DNA of 64,000 bases from Holtiella tumoricola (GCF_027857615.1 NZ_JAQIFT010000069.1:155283-219282), one strand, 5' to 3'; shown: positions 1 to 7,637, numbered from the stretch's first letter. The notes: generated by a model not told the origin, from the sequence alone. Program-made: numbers and translations.

Positions 1-220
1 TCATCAAAGTAGTACGCCCTCCATACAATAAGCGAGATAATACGCACCGCCCCATATTATCAGTCCCCAATGGATACTCTATACAAGGAGACTGAAAACG
101 AATTTCCATATTCACCAGGCCAGGATTATGTGGAGCAAATAAAAAACCAAAGGTACATATTAGAATAATTATTAGAGGAAAAATTAATTCTAATTTTCTT
201 TTTAATTGAGATTGTTTCAT
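1..220 (-). CDS. ABC transporter permease, DppC/NikC type (partial)
   Basis: Only the first 73 codons are in the window; the gene runs off the left edge. The reverse strand reads a short basic N-terminus, one hydrophobic segment (about residues 12-31), then the conserved stretch YPLGTDNMGRCVLSRLLYGG, a hallmark of the C-type permease of peptide/nickel/opine importers. The start ATG overlaps the stop of the upstream B-type permease in an ATGA junction, with SD GGGAGG inside the upstream gene, so the two are translationally coupled. Substrate cannot be told from this fragment; no binding protein or ATPase is visible and they probably lie beyond the edge. Confidence 0.88.
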   Translation of the reverse strand, partial: MKQSQLKRKLELIFPLIIILICTFGFLFAPHNPGLVNMEIRFQSPCIEYPLGTDNMGRCVLSRLLYGGRTTLM

Positions 221-1170
221 CCTCCGCCTCCCTTTGCTCTCATATCACTACGCAATATGTACTGTAATAATTCCGTGAAACTGTCTAGAACAACTAACAC
301 AAGTGCAAGAATCAATACAGCCCCATGGATTATTGGTGAGTCCCTTTTAACTACAGCATCAACAATAAGATACCCAAAGCCGGGCAGTGAAAACACTCGC
401 TCTACAATAGCTGCATTTGCTAAGCACAAACTCAGCATTTGTGCAAAACTGGGTAGTAAATCTACTATTGCATGAGGTAATCCATGAAAAATCAAGATAT
501 ATCCTTCACTCAATCCTCTACACCTAGCATACATGGCATAATCTTGCTCCATCTCTCTTTCTAAAGAGGACGCAAGCATTTGTCCATAAAAGCATATTCC
601 ACATACCGATAGACAAAGTGCCACCGGAAAATATTTTGCTATCCCAGTATTACCCAATACACTCAACCAACCAAGTTTTAACGCAAAAATATCGATAAAA
701 GCTGTTCCTAAGTAGAATCCCGGTACAGAAATACCTACCATGGTTAATAGAGAGAGTAATGTTCCCCAAATCCTATTTCTCCCTAAGTATCCAAGTGTCC
801 CCACTGCTAGTGCACCTATAGACATCATTATGCCGGAGAGTGCCACAACCTTTAATGTGACTGAAACTGTTTTTGCCAATTCGTTCGCGACAGGGTTACC
901 AGTACCTAACGAAATACCAAAATCCATGCAAACGGCATTTCTAACCCAATCAAAATATTGTAGCAGTAGAGGCTTATCTAACCCCAACATTACTCTGGCT
1001 TTGTCAATTTGTTCTTGAGTCACAATAGCTGAATTCCGCTTTACATAGGCAGTAGCTGGATCAATGGGAGACAAACGCATAAGCAGGAAGGATAACAGTG
1101 TTACTACAAATACTGTTAAGATGACGATGGCTATTTTACGGATGATATATCGCTTGGTTTCACGCCTCAT
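217..1170 (-). CDS. ABC transporter permease, DppB/NikB type
   Basis: Inner-membrane permease of the peptide/nickel/opine ABC importer family, 317 residues, close to the usual length. It has an N-terminal membrane segment ending in LLMRLSPIDPATAY, the usual extracytoplasmic linker, then about five more membrane segments, and a cytoplasmic-loop sequence around GLSEGYILIFHGLPHA that matches the EAA-type contact for the ATPase. I chose the internal ATG at 1170 because AAGGAGGGG sits 7-8 nt upstream; an upstream in-frame ATG at 1203 lacks this. It is the first gene of an operon continuing into the C-type permease. The AraC-type regulator just upstream on the same strand is a likely controller. 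Whether the cargo is peptide, nickel or a metallophore is unresolved. Confidence 0.9.
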   Translation of the reverse strand: MRRETKRYIIRKIAIVILTVFVVTLLSFLLMRLSPIDPATAYVKRNSAIVTQEQIDKARVMLGLDKPLLLQYFDWVRNAVCMDFGISLGTGNPVANELAKTVSVTLKVVALSGIMMSIGALAVGTLGYLGRNRIWGTLLSLLTMVGISVPGFYLGTAFIDIFALKLGWLSVLGNTGIAKYFPVALCLSVCGICFYGQMLASSLEREMEQDYAMYARCRGLSEGYILIFHGLPHAIVDLLPSFAQMLSLCLANAAIVERVFSLPGFGYLIVDAVVKRDSPIIHGAVLILALVLVVLDSFTELLQYILRSDMRAKGGGG

Positions 1171-1211
1171 AATATCCCCTCCTTTAAGTTGGTTGCTAAT
1201 CATCGTGTTTC

Positions 1212-1241
1212 AAAAAAAACGCATCGGAATCGATGCGTTTT
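1212..1241 (-). terminator. Intrinsic terminator after the AraC-type gene
   Basis: Perfect 11-bp inverted repeat (AAAACGCATCG / CGATGCGTTTT, loop of 4) followed on the reverse strand by a run of eight T. It separates the regulator gene from the permease operon, so the permease genes need their own promoter or regulated read-through. Confidence 0.8.
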
Positions 1242-1306
1242 CTCGGCTTATGATCCCTCTTGCTTACAGAAACCATAATACTGAATATTCTATTTCGTTG
1301 CCACTC

Positions 1307-2326
1307 CTATAAGACACTACGCCCTCCTTTTAGACAAAAACTTTTTCGATACTCTGTGGGAGTCTGCCCTATGAACTGTTTAAAAACTTCTGAGAACTTA
1401 CTAGCATTTTGATAACCAACTTGATAAGAAATATTTGTTATTCCATCATTTGATTCGCGTAAAAGTTGAGCGGCAAACTGTACACGATAAGCCTGCATAT
1501 AAGTATTGATTGAAGAACCATACACTTCTTTGAAGCAGAGCTTCATTGAAGTTAATGGATAATTGAATGTATGAGAAAGTTCTTTCAAGGTAACATGACG
1601 ATGAAGGTTTTGAATAAGGTATTGTCTAATTGCTTTAATCGACTCTATCTGTATTTTATTAAAATATTGACGTTCTTCTCGTTTTGCAGTAATTTCTGGT
1701 GAGTTTAAAAATAAGAATAATTCCATTACTTTTATTTTGAAATATCCACTTTTCAAATCTTCAGGTGTTTTATATAGTTCTGAAAAAATGTGTTGAATAG
1801 AATCAGTTGCTCTCATGATAAAGCAAGAGTTACCCTGGCACAAACTTTCCTTCATAGAGAACAAATCAAAAGATAGCCCCCTTCCTAAAGCATTTGATAC
1901 CTGTTTTAATACCTGTGTTGCTAGAGATATATCTACTGCAATAGTTATACCATGATAATGAGATAAGGGAAACCAGCTCTCACGTGCAACATTCGTCATC
2001 ACATTAACTGCTAAATCACCTTCTCCTAAATAAGCTGTTTCTCCATTAGAAAACTCACATTCAAATCGTCCTATACGACAATGATTAATCTCTATAATAT
2101 CTGCTCGTGGAGTTGCATTATGCCTAACACCATTTGTCATATGGATATCATTATAGAGAATTTCTATTCCCGGGAACACTGAATACCTAATAATAATACC
2201 TTCTCCAGTATTATTTTCCATTTTATAAATAGAACATTCTTCTCCATGAATAATCGTTTGCGTATCAGATTCATTTAAAACATGCGTTTTTATTAGTTCT
2301 TCCGTTTCAGTAAATAGTTTTTTCAT
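1307..2326 (-). CDS. AraC-family transcriptional regulator
   Basis: About 339 residues. The last 100 residues form the two helix-turn-helix AraC domain: VTLKELSHTFNYPLTSMKLCFKEVYG is the first HTH region and ITNISYQVGYQNASKFSEVFKQF with the closing GQTPTEYRK is the second. The N-terminal 220 residues are a sensor region that I cannot assign to a named ligand domain. Start chosen at ATG 2326 (GAGGTG 7 nt upstream); the ATG four codons earlier overlaps that SD. Regulators of this form often sit beside metal or siderophore importer operons in Clostridia, and here a Nik/Dpp-type permease operon follows on the same strand, so it probably controls that importer. Confidence 0.85.
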   Translation of the reverse strand: MKKLFTETEELIKTHVLNESDTQTIIHGEECSIYKMENNTGEGIIIRYSVFPGIEILYNDIHMTNGVRHNATPRADIIEINHCRIGRFECEFSNGETAYLGEGDLAVNVMTNVARESWFPLSHYHGITIAVDISLATQVLKQVSNALGRGLSFDLFSMKESLCQGNSCFIMRATDSIQHIFSELYKTPEDLKSGYFKIKVMELFLFLNSPEITAKREERQYFNKIQIESIKAIRQYLIQNLHRHVTLKELSHTFNYPLTSMKLCFKEVYGSSINTYMQAYRVQFAAQLLRESNDGITNISYQVGYQNASKFSEVFKQFIGQTPTEYRKSFCLKGGRSVL

Positions 2327-2351
2327 TATACACCTCAACTTTGGATAAGGT

Positions 2352-2369
2352 AGTTAGTTCCAACTAACT
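2352..2369. promoter_or_regulatory. Perfect 18-bp palindrome in the AraC-gene leader
   Basis: AGTTAGTT-CC-AACTAACT, fully symmetric. It lies between the -10 box (2380-2385) and the start codon (2326), where a bound repressor would block transcription of the regulator gene. It could also be a 5'-leader hairpin. I do not recognise it as the site of a known regulator. Confidence 0.5.
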
Positions 2370-2379
2370 CTATACTTAC

Positions 2380-2409
2380 ATTTTATCAGTATTTGATAAC
2401 CTTAGTCAA
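2380..2409 (-). promoter_or_regulatory. Sigma-A-type promoter of the AraC-type gene
   Basis: Reverse strand reads TTGACT, 18 bp, TAAAAT. Boxes at 2404-2409 and 2380-2385. Good position for the regulator gene starting at 2326. Confidence 0.55.
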
Positions 2410-2548
2410 TTTTCAATGTATTTATAAATACCTTACACCCAAATAAAAATAGACATTATTATAATTTACACCGATTATTGACCCACTGCTCACTATTTTC
2501 TTCTATAAAGAGTCTGATAGCAACGTAAGTCTATTAAAACGCAATCCA

Positions 2549-2586
2549 AAAAAGAAGGTCTATCTTTATAGATAGACCTTCTTTTT
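2549..2586 (-). terminator. Terminator of the NifX/MinD operon
   Basis: 16-bp perfect inverted repeat (AAAAAGAAGGTCTATC / GATAGACCTTCTTTTT) with a 6-nt loop and T-rich flanks. It lies just after the last gene of the operon (stop at 2633) and could act in both directions. Confidence 0.85.
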
Positions 2587-2632
2587 ACACATTTATCATG
2601 AAAACTAAAATTTTCTTAAAACTAATATTAAA

Positions 2633-2995
2633 TTAATGATTTCCGCATTCACCTGCATGTTGATGTTCATGACAAATAGAACCTGTTGATACTAAGTTTC
2701 CTTCAAGATAAGCTAGAACATTTGCTTTTGCTTCTCCTGCTGCACCAACGATAACTTCAATACCTCTTTCATTAAAGATATCGATAGCACCGCCTCCCAT
2801 ACCACCTGATATAATCACATTCACGCCTAATTGATGTAAGTAATTTGGTAAAAAGCCTGGTTTATGTCCTGGATTTGGTACAGAGTCTTCTTTTACAATT
2901 GTTTTACCTTCTACATCATAAATATTGAAGTTCTCACAATGTCCAAAATGTCCTGCTGTCATTTTTCCTTCACTTGCAACTGCTATTTTCATCAT
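2633..2995 (-). CDS. NifX/NifB-fold dinitrogenase cofactor-type protein
   Basis: 120-residue single-domain protein of the dinitrogenase iron-molybdenum cofactor (NifX/NafY/ORP) family. It starts MMKIAVASEG, has the family G-H-F-G-H-C (residues 16-21) and a glycine-rich ISGGMGGGAIDIF segment (about 62-74). The tail is rich in His and Cys (HEHQHAGECGNH), suggesting metal or metal-sulfide binding. It is the last gene of a four-gene operon with two ferredoxin-containing MinD ATPases and a second NifX-fold protein, the arrangement known from ORP operons of anaerobes. No nitrogenase gene is nearby, so a nitrogen-fixation role is not supported. Either of two adjacent ATGs (2995 or 2992) may be used, with GGAGG just upstream. 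Confidence 0.88.
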   Translation of the reverse strand: MMKIAVASEGKMTAGHFGHCENFNIYDVEGKTIVKEDSVPNPGHKPGFLPNYLHQLGVNVIISGGMGGGAIDIFNERGIEVIVGAAGEAKANVLAYLEGNLVSTGSICHEHQHAGECGNH

Positions 2996-3004
2996 TCATT
3001 CCTC

Positions 3005-3871
3005 CTAGATTGTTTTATTTAATATATTTAAGGTGTGTTCTAAAATGTGCCGAAGGGCTCTACCTGCACAACTATCCATCTCAACAATATTTTTCCCTTC
3101 ATTAATTGCTTTAGAAGCCATTTTATCAAAGGGGATCATACCTACAACCTCTATTTTGTGTTGATTGCAGTAATGCTTAATTGCCTCTGTATTGTCTCGA
3201 TTAATATCATATTTATTAATGCACACAGCACATTTTACTTTAAAATAATTAGCCGTTTCTAAAATTCTTTGTAGATCACTTATACCTGAAACGGTAGGTT
3301 CTGTAACAACTAAAACCATATCTACACCTGTCATAGAAGCAATCACCGGACATCCTATACCTGGCGAACCATCTATGATTGCAATATTATCCTTAGCATA
3401 CTTATCCATATTTTTCTTTACTTCTGATACCAATTTACCTGACGCACCTGCGCCCATTTTCAACTTAGCCGTTGAAAACACAATCTCATCATGATAGATA
3501 TAAGTTTGACCACTTACACTTTCCTCCATAGTTATAGATTGGGTAGGACAAACAAATTTACATGTTCCACATCCTTCGCAAGCATATGGATCAATCGTTA
3601 TCCTATCTTGATAAGATATTGCATCAAATTTACAATGCTCTAGACATTTTTTACATTCTATACATTTACTTAAGTCTATTTTAGGTTTAGGAAGTCCATA
3701 AAAGTTTTGTATTTCTGGCTTACCATGAGGCGTTGCTGTAATATGCAAATTAGGTGCATCAACATCACAATCTGCATAAGTTTTTGTTTTAAGTAAATGT
3801 ATAAAACTAGAGGCAACAGTTGTTTTACCTGTGCCACCTTTTCCACTTAAAATTAATAACTTTTTCAACAT
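3005..3871 (-). CDS. MinD/Mrp-like P-loop ATPase with ferredoxin insert (second copy)
   Basis: 288 residues. Deviant Walker A motif LSGKGGTGKTT at residues 8-18, typical of the Mrp/MinD/NBP35 ATPases that carry or transfer iron-sulfur clusters. A two-cluster ferredoxin module is inserted at about residues 64-113, with CIECKKCLEHC and CEGCGTCKFVCP, i.e. two 4Fe-4S sites. A further switch segment DGSPGIGCP lies near residue 168. It overlaps the upstream paralogue by 7 bp, so they are likely translated together and may form a heterodimer. In ORP-type operons of sulfate reducers a pair of such ATPases accompanies the Mo/Cu-cluster protein; an analogous cluster-insertion role is inferred here. Confidence 0.9.
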   Translation of the reverse strand: MLKKLLILSGKGGTGKTTVASSFIHLLKTKTYADCDVDAPNLHITATPHGKPEIQNFYGLPKPKIDLSKCIECKKCLEHCKFDAISYQDRITIDPYACEGCGTCKFVCPTQSITMEESVSGQTYIYHDEIVFSTAKLKMGAGASGKLVSEVKKNMDKYAKDNIAIIDGSPGIGCPVIASMTGVDMVLVVTEPTVSGISDLQRILETANYFKVKCAVCINKYDINRDNTEAIKHYCNQHKIEVVGMIPFDKMASKAINEGKNIVEMDSCAGRALRHILEHTLNILNKTI

Positions 3872-4701
3872 CTCACCTTCTTCTCAAGCCTCTTCCTTAT
3901 AGCATCAAAGGCTGCAATTGCTGTTTCATTCGAATAAACAGCAATCTCACCTTCAGAATTTTTCTTTCCTATTTCTCTATCAAAAGGAATTCTTCCTATG
4001 ATCTCAATATGTTCTTCATGACAAAATCGCTCCGATGGATTGTCACTCTCTGTACATTTATTAAGTACAACACCAAATTTCTTATGAAATACTTTGACTA
4101 ATTCATAGACCATTTCTAGGTTGTGTCGCCCAAACTCAGTAGGTTCCGCAACAAGAATACAGTAGTCCACATCTTTTATCGATTCCATAACCATACATCC
4201 ACTTCCTGGCGGACAATCTATAATGACATTTTTTTCATTTTTAATCTGACTAAGAATGGCTTTGATGATGGGTACACCAGATACTTGTCCTACATCCATC
4301 TTCCCAGATACAAACGCTGTTGTACCAGAAATACCTTTCATGACACTTCCTACTCTTTTTTCTTCTTCATCTATGGCATTATATGGACAAACGACTTTGC
4401 ACCCACCACATGAATGGCATACTTCTGGGAAAAGTAAAGGTTGTTGCTTTACAAAGGCTAATGCATGGAATGCACAAAATGCAACACACTGTTTACATCC
4501 TGTACATTGTTCTAGTTGAAAAGTTGGAATTGCAACAGTTACTTCCTTACTCTCTAGCATCTTAGGTTTAAAAAACAATGTGCCATTGGGTGCCTCCACA
4601 TCACAATCTACATAGATACAATGTTTGATACTTGCTGCTAGATTGACTGACACAAATGTCTTTCCCGTTCCTCCTTTTCCACTCAAAACAGCTATTTTCA
4701 T
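3865..4701 (-). CDS. MinD/Mrp-like P-loop ATPase with ferredoxin insert (first copy)
   Basis: 278 residues. Walker A variant VLSGKGGTGKT at residues 5-15, a ferredoxin insert at about residues 63-112 (CTGCKQCVAFCAFHA and CHSCGGCKVVCP, two 4Fe-4S sites), and the switch motif DCPPGSGCMV around 162-171. The last motif contains a Cys that family members may use for cluster binding; the paralogue has DGSPGIGCPV. It is second in the operon after a NifX-fold protein, 30 bp downstream. Cytoplasmic; the role as iron-sulfur or molybdenum-sulfide cluster carrier/assembly ATPase is inferred from family and context. Confidence 0.9.
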   Translation of the reverse strand: MKIAVLSGKGGTGKTFVSVNLAASIKHCIYVDCDVEAPNGTLFFKPKMLESKEVTVAIPTFQLEQCTGCKQCVAFCAFHALAFVKQQPLLFPEVCHSCGGCKVVCPYNAIDEEEKRVGSVMKGISGTTAFVSGKMDVGQVSGVPIIKAILSQIKNEKNVIIDCPPGSGCMVMESIKDVDYCILVAEPTEFGRHNLEMVYELVKVFHKKFGVVLNKCTESDNPSERFCHEEHIEIIGRIPFDREIGKKNSEGEIAVYSNETAIAAFDAIRKRLEKKVRC

Positions 4702-4731
4702 TTGAATGCATCCTTTCTCAACATCTAAAAA

Positions 4732-5097
4732 CTATTTGTCAAATCCATGATTATGAAATCCTGCATGAATCTTACTTAAGGGTTCTAATTTGCCTTCGGT
4801 AAATTTATCTATTTCTTCATCAACTTGCTCTGTCGTTGTCTGATACATTTTTACATTGGCTGCTTGTAATACCTTTGCTGCATTTTCCCCACATCTAGGA
4901 GTTAATAAGATATCTGCACCTGTATCAACGATAAACTGAGCAGCCTGTATGCCTGCTCCCCCTGGCGCATTTACGGCTTCATTCTCCACATATTCTTTGT
5001 GATTGGTTGCTGTATCAATAAATAAAAAGCTTGGTGTTCTACCAAATGATACACAAATTGTTTTTTTGTCTTCGTTAACTGGTACAACTATTTTCAT
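4732..5097 (-). CDS. NifX-fold dinitrogenase cofactor-type protein
   Basis: 121 residues. Starts MKIVVPVNEDKKTICVSFGRTP, then the family central segment FIVDTGADILLTPRCGENAAKVL, which is the NifX/ORP single-domain fold. The tail carries HAGFHNHGFDK, again rich in His. It is the first gene of the operon read from the promoter at 5164-5191. Two different NifX-fold proteins flanking two ATPases in one operon suggest one may be scaffold and one acceptor; that division is inference. Confidence 0.87.
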   Translation of the reverse strand: MKIVVPVNEDKKTICVSFGRTPSFLFIDTATNHKEYVENEAVNAPGGAGIQAAQFIVDTGADILLTPRCGENAAKVLQAANVKMYQTTTEQVDEEIDKFTEGKLEPLSKIHAGFHNHGFDK

Positions 5098-5140
5098 CCT
5101 TTTATCTCCTTTTCATTTAAGTTTTTACACGTGAAGTTAT

Positions 5141-5194
5141 GAGCATATGCTAACTACATTTTCATTATATTCCTTTTTGAGCATATGTCAATAA
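5141..5194 (-). promoter_or_regulatory. Promoter with paired CATATG operators for the NifX/MinD operon
   Basis: Reverse strand reads -35 TTGACA (5186-5191), 16 bp, -10 TATAAT (5164-5169). One site TGAGCATATGTCAA (5179-5192) overlaps the -35 box; a second, TGAGCATATGCTAA (5140-5153), lies just downstream of the -10. The same pair occurs at the nifU-like promoter (6191-6240). The geometry fits repression by a dimeric regulator bound on both sides of the -10; the DUF134 protein next door is the obvious candidate. Confidence 0.65.
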
Positions 5195-5222
5195 TGTTTT
5201 TTACTAAATCTGAATAAATAAA

Positions 5223-5258
5223 AAAAGATGATTTTGATTGTTATCAAAATCATCTTTT
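5223..5258 (-). terminator. Terminator after the DUF134 gene
   Basis: Perfect 16-bp inverted repeat (AAAAGATGATTTTGAT / ATCAAAATCATCTTTT, 4-nt loop) with a T-rich tail on the reverse strand. It separates DUF134 (stop at 5264) from the NifX/MinD operon promoter. Confidence 0.82.
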
Positions 5259-5263
5259 CATAT

Positions 5264-5728
5264 CTAGCACTGTTTCCAGCAATTTTTAGTACAGAATTTA
5301 CCCTTGCACTTTTTAACACAATTTATTTTAGTAGACCCACATGTTGGGCACATATATGTTCCTTCTTTAATTTGCTGCAAATTCTCAAAGCTTTCTTTCC
5401 AATTTTCATTACATTCTTCACACATTACACTGCAAATATTTCTCGTGTAATTGCCTCCAGCAATATGTATTGCTTTGCCGTTAATCATTCCATCTGCTAT
5501 TTTTTCTCTAGCAGATAGTAATATTCTTTGAAAAGTTGGACGAGACACTTCCATTCGCTCTGCACACTCTGCCTGCTCAAGCCCTTCTAAATCTTTTAAT
5601 CGAATCGCTTCTACTTCTTCAAGCAAAAGTACATTTACTTCAACACCTTCGATTTCGTGATCTGCAGGTATAAAGTAAGGTACCATAGGTATATGTTCAA
5701 TTTTACGCCATTTGATTGGTCTTGCCAT
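5264..5728 (-). CDS. DUF134 family DNA-binding protein with Cys-rich tail
   Basis: 154 residues. The N-terminal 100 residues are the DUF134 domain: MARPIKWRKIEHIP start, acidic middle LLLEEVEAIRLKDLEGLEQAECAE, then a helix-turn-helix reading MEVSRPTFQRILLSARE. The C-terminal 50 residues have about ten cysteines in CxxC-type pairs (CSVMCEEC, CPTC, CVKKC, CTKNC), expected to bind zinc or an iron-sulfur cluster and perhaps sense metal or redox state. DUF134 genes are commonly found beside NifX/MinD-type genes in anaerobes, and here it sits between the nifU-like gene and that operon. Inferred to regulate both through the CATATG sites. It has its own promoter overlapping the end of the nifU-like gene. 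Confidence 0.9.
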   Translation of the reverse strand: MARPIKWRKIEHIPMVPYFIPADHEIEGVEVNVLLLEEVEAIRLKDLEGLEQAECAERMEVSRPTFQRILLSAREKIADGMINGKAIHIAGGNYTRNICSVMCEECNENWKESFENLQQIKEGTYMCPTCGSTKINCVKKCKGKFCTKNCWKQC

Positions 5729-5749
5729 AAAAGTACCTCCTCATACTCA

Positions 5750-5789
5750 TTCTTATAAGAAGTATAGCTTAAAATATTTGACTTAGCAA
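5750..5789 (-). promoter_or_regulatory. Promoter of the DUF134 gene with adjacent palindrome
   Basis: Reverse strand TTGCTA (5784-5789), 17 bp, TATACT (5761-5766). A perfect 12-bp palindrome TTCTTATAAGAA (5750-5761) abuts the -10. The -35 lies within the last codons of the nifU-like gene. There is no CATATG site here, so this promoter is probably not under the same control as its neighbours. Confidence 0.5.
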
Positions 5790-6169
5790 GGAAGTTGTCT
5801 TTTTCTATAATTATCTATAGCATTTTTTAACGCACCTTCACCTAGTACAGAACAGTGAAGCTTATATTCTGGCAGTCCACCTAAAGCATCTGAAATATCT
5901 TTGTCTGTGATTTGATAAGCTTCATCTAATGACTTTCCTTTTGCAAGTACTGTTGTCATACTACTACTAGCAATTGCTGCAACACATCCAAATGCTAAAA
6001 ACGTAATATCCTCTATAATATTATCCCTAACCTTTATATATATGGTTAAGGCATCTCCACACTCGGCTTCTCCATATCGCCCCTCTGCATCAGCATCCGG
6101 CATAGTCCCTGAATTATAAGGTGCCATAAAATGTTCAAATACTATTTCTGTATAATCACTATATCCCAT
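5783..6169 (-). CDS. NifU/IscU-like iron-sulfur cluster scaffold protein
   Basis: 128-residue protein matching the N-terminal scaffold domain of NifU. The three cluster-ligand cysteines are visible in GEAECGD (with the nearby Asp that speeds cluster transfer), FLAFGCVAA and KLHCSVLGEGAL. No C-terminal Nfu or ferredoxin domain, so it is the short stand-alone form. No cysteine desulfurase gene is adjacent. Its promoter carries the same CATATG operator pair as the NifX/MinD operon, so it probably supplies clusters to the ferredoxin-containing ATPases. Confidence 0.9.
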   Translation of the reverse strand: MGYSDYTEIVFEHFMAPYNSGTMPDADAEGRYGEAECGDALTIYIKVRDNIIEDITFLAFGCVAAIASSSMTTVLAKGKSLDEAYQITDKDISDALGGLPEYKLHCSVLGEGALKNAIDNYRKRQLPC

Positions 6170-6190
6170 TACTCTACTCCTTTTTATTTA

Positions 6191-6240
6191 TGGTCATATG
6201 CTTATTATATTTTAATAGCATTATGAACATATGTCAATAA
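6191..6240 (-). promoter_or_regulatory. Promoter with paired CATATG operators for the nifU-like gene
   Basis: Reverse strand -35 TTGACA (6232-6237), 17 bp, -10 TAAAAT (6209-6214), directly followed by TATAAT in another register. Sites TGAACATATGTCAA (over the -35) and TGGTCATATGCTTA (downstream of the -10) have CATATG cores at 6228-6233 and 6195-6200. Same layout as at 5141-5194. Confidence 0.65.
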
Positions 6241-6270
6241 TCATTCAACTATCTATCATTCCACATAAAA

Positions 6271-6325
6271 AAAAACACCCAGAGTCACCTTCTATTCAAA
6301 GAAGTTGTAAACTCTAGGTGTTTTA
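6271..6325 (-). terminator. Terminator of the alcohol dehydrogenase gene
   Basis: Arms AAAACACCCAGAGT and ACTCTAGGTGTTTT pair with one mismatch; the interior contains a smaller CTTCT/AGAAG stem. A run of A on the forward strand gives a T tail on the reverse strand. It lies just after the stop at 6336. Confidence 0.7.
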
Positions 6326-6335
6326 TACTTTTTAA

Positions 6336-7496
6336 TTAATAAGCTGCTTTAAAGATATTGATAATATCTTCTTTATTACCTTTACGTGGATTACTAAAAG
6401 CATTGCCATCTTTCAATGCCATTTCTGCCATATATTCAAAATCTGTTTCTTTAATTCCCATTTCTTTTAATGATGTTGGGATACCGATTTCTCTAGATAA
6501 TCTAAACATAGCATCGATTGCTTTTTCAGCTGCTTCATGCACTGATAAGCCATCAATTTTTTCACCCATAAACTCTGCAATATCAGCAAATTTTTGTGGA
6601 TTAGAAATAACATTGTATTTACAAACATGTGGTAATAACATTGCATTGGCTACACCATGTGGCATATCGTATAACCCACCTAATTGATGTGCCATTGCAT
6701 GTACGTAGCCTAAGTTACCATTATTAAATGCCATACCTGCAAGGAGTGAAGCATAAGCCATATTTGTTCTTGCTTCTAAGTTGTCTCCCATAGCTACTGC
6801 TTGTCTTAAATTATTTGCTATTAATTTAATAGATTGTATTGCAGATGCATCTGTTACAGGATTGGCATCTTTTGAAACATAAGCTTCTACGGCATGAGTT
6901 AAAGCATCCATTCCTGTTGCAGCTGTAAGTCCTGCTGGTTTGCCAATCATAAGTTCTGGATCATTGAAAGATACGAGTGGTAAGTTTCTCCAGCTTACGA
7001 TAACATATTTAACTTTTGTTTTTGTATTTGTAATAACACAATGTCTTGTTACTTCACTTGCTGTACCAGCTGTTGTATTGACTGCTAGGATTGGTGGTAG
7101 TGGGTTAGTCAAAGTCTCAATACCTGCATACTCATATAAGTCACCTTCATGTGTTGCAGCAATTCCAATCCCTTTACCACAGTCATGAGGAGATCCACCA
7201 CCTACTGTTACGATCATATCACAATTTTCTTCTTTAAATATTTTTAATCCCTCTGCCACGTTTGTATCTTTAGGATTTGGTTCTGTTCCATCATATATAG
7301 CAACTTCAAGCCCGGCTTGGGTTAAATAGTTTATTGTTTGCTCAACTGCGCCATTTGCTTGATTTCTTAAGAATTTATCTGTAACAACAAGTACTTTTTT
7401 CCCACCTAACATCTTCGCACGTTCACCAATCACCTTTAAACATCCTGGTCCCATGAAATTCACACTTGGTAGTAAATAGTCATACATTCTACTCAT
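6336..7496 (-). CDS. dhaT: Iron-containing alcohol dehydrogenase, 1,3-propanediol dehydrogenase (DhaT)-like
   Basis: 386 residues, full length for the group III iron-dependent alcohol dehydrogenases. NAD-binding motif VGGGSPHDCGKGIG at about 96-109, and metal ligands in GMDALTHAVEAY (Asp, His), HAMAHQLGG (His) and DMPHGVANA (His). Long stretches such as HEGDLYEYAGIETLTNPLPP and TAGTASEVTRHCV match my memory of Klebsiella/Citrobacter DhaT very closely. It would reduce 3-hydroxypropionaldehyde or a similar aldehyde with NADH. Start chosen at ATG 7496 (GGAGGG 7 nt upstream). No glycerol or diol dehydratase is in the window; the PocR-type activator gene lies immediately upstream. The exact aldehyde is uncertain. 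Confidence 0.85.
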   Translation of the reverse strand: MSRMYDYLLPSVNFMGPGCLKVIGERAKMLGGKKVLVVTDKFLRNQANGAVEQTINYLTQAGLEVAIYDGTEPNPKDTNVAEGLKIFKEENCDMIVTVGGGSPHDCGKGIGIAATHEGDLYEYAGIETLTNPLPPILAVNTTAGTASEVTRHCVITNTKTKVKYVIVSWRNLPLVSFNDPELMIGKPAGLTAATGMDALTHAVEAYVSKDANPVTDASAIQSIKLIANNLRQAVAMGDNLEARTNMAYASLLAGMAFNNGNLGYVHAMAHQLGGLYDMPHGVANAMLLPHVCKYNVISNPQKFADIAEFMGEKIDGLSVHEAAEKAIDAMFRLSREIGIPTSLKEMGIKETDFEYMAEMALKDGNAFSNPRKGNKEDIINIFKAAY

Positions 7497-7637
7497 TTGA
7501 TATCCCTCCAAATTTAAGCATAGTTTATTTTTCAATACTCTTGTTTGAGAGCTTCTCATATTTTAAAAGTGGTCAGCTCTAATTTTATATTTAATATTAT
7601 AGTATTATTTACATAAATAGGCATGAGACAGATATGT

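Noticed and set aside
1204..1306. The 1212-1241 palindrome as an operator of the permease operon
   Set aside because: The 8-T run directly after the stem and its place after the regulator stop codon fit a terminator better.
2633..6169. Nitrogen-fixation gene cluster
   Set aside because: NifX- and NifU-like proteins are present but no nifH, nifD, nifK, nifE, nifN or nifB; the MinD/ferredoxin ATPases point to an ORP-like system instead.
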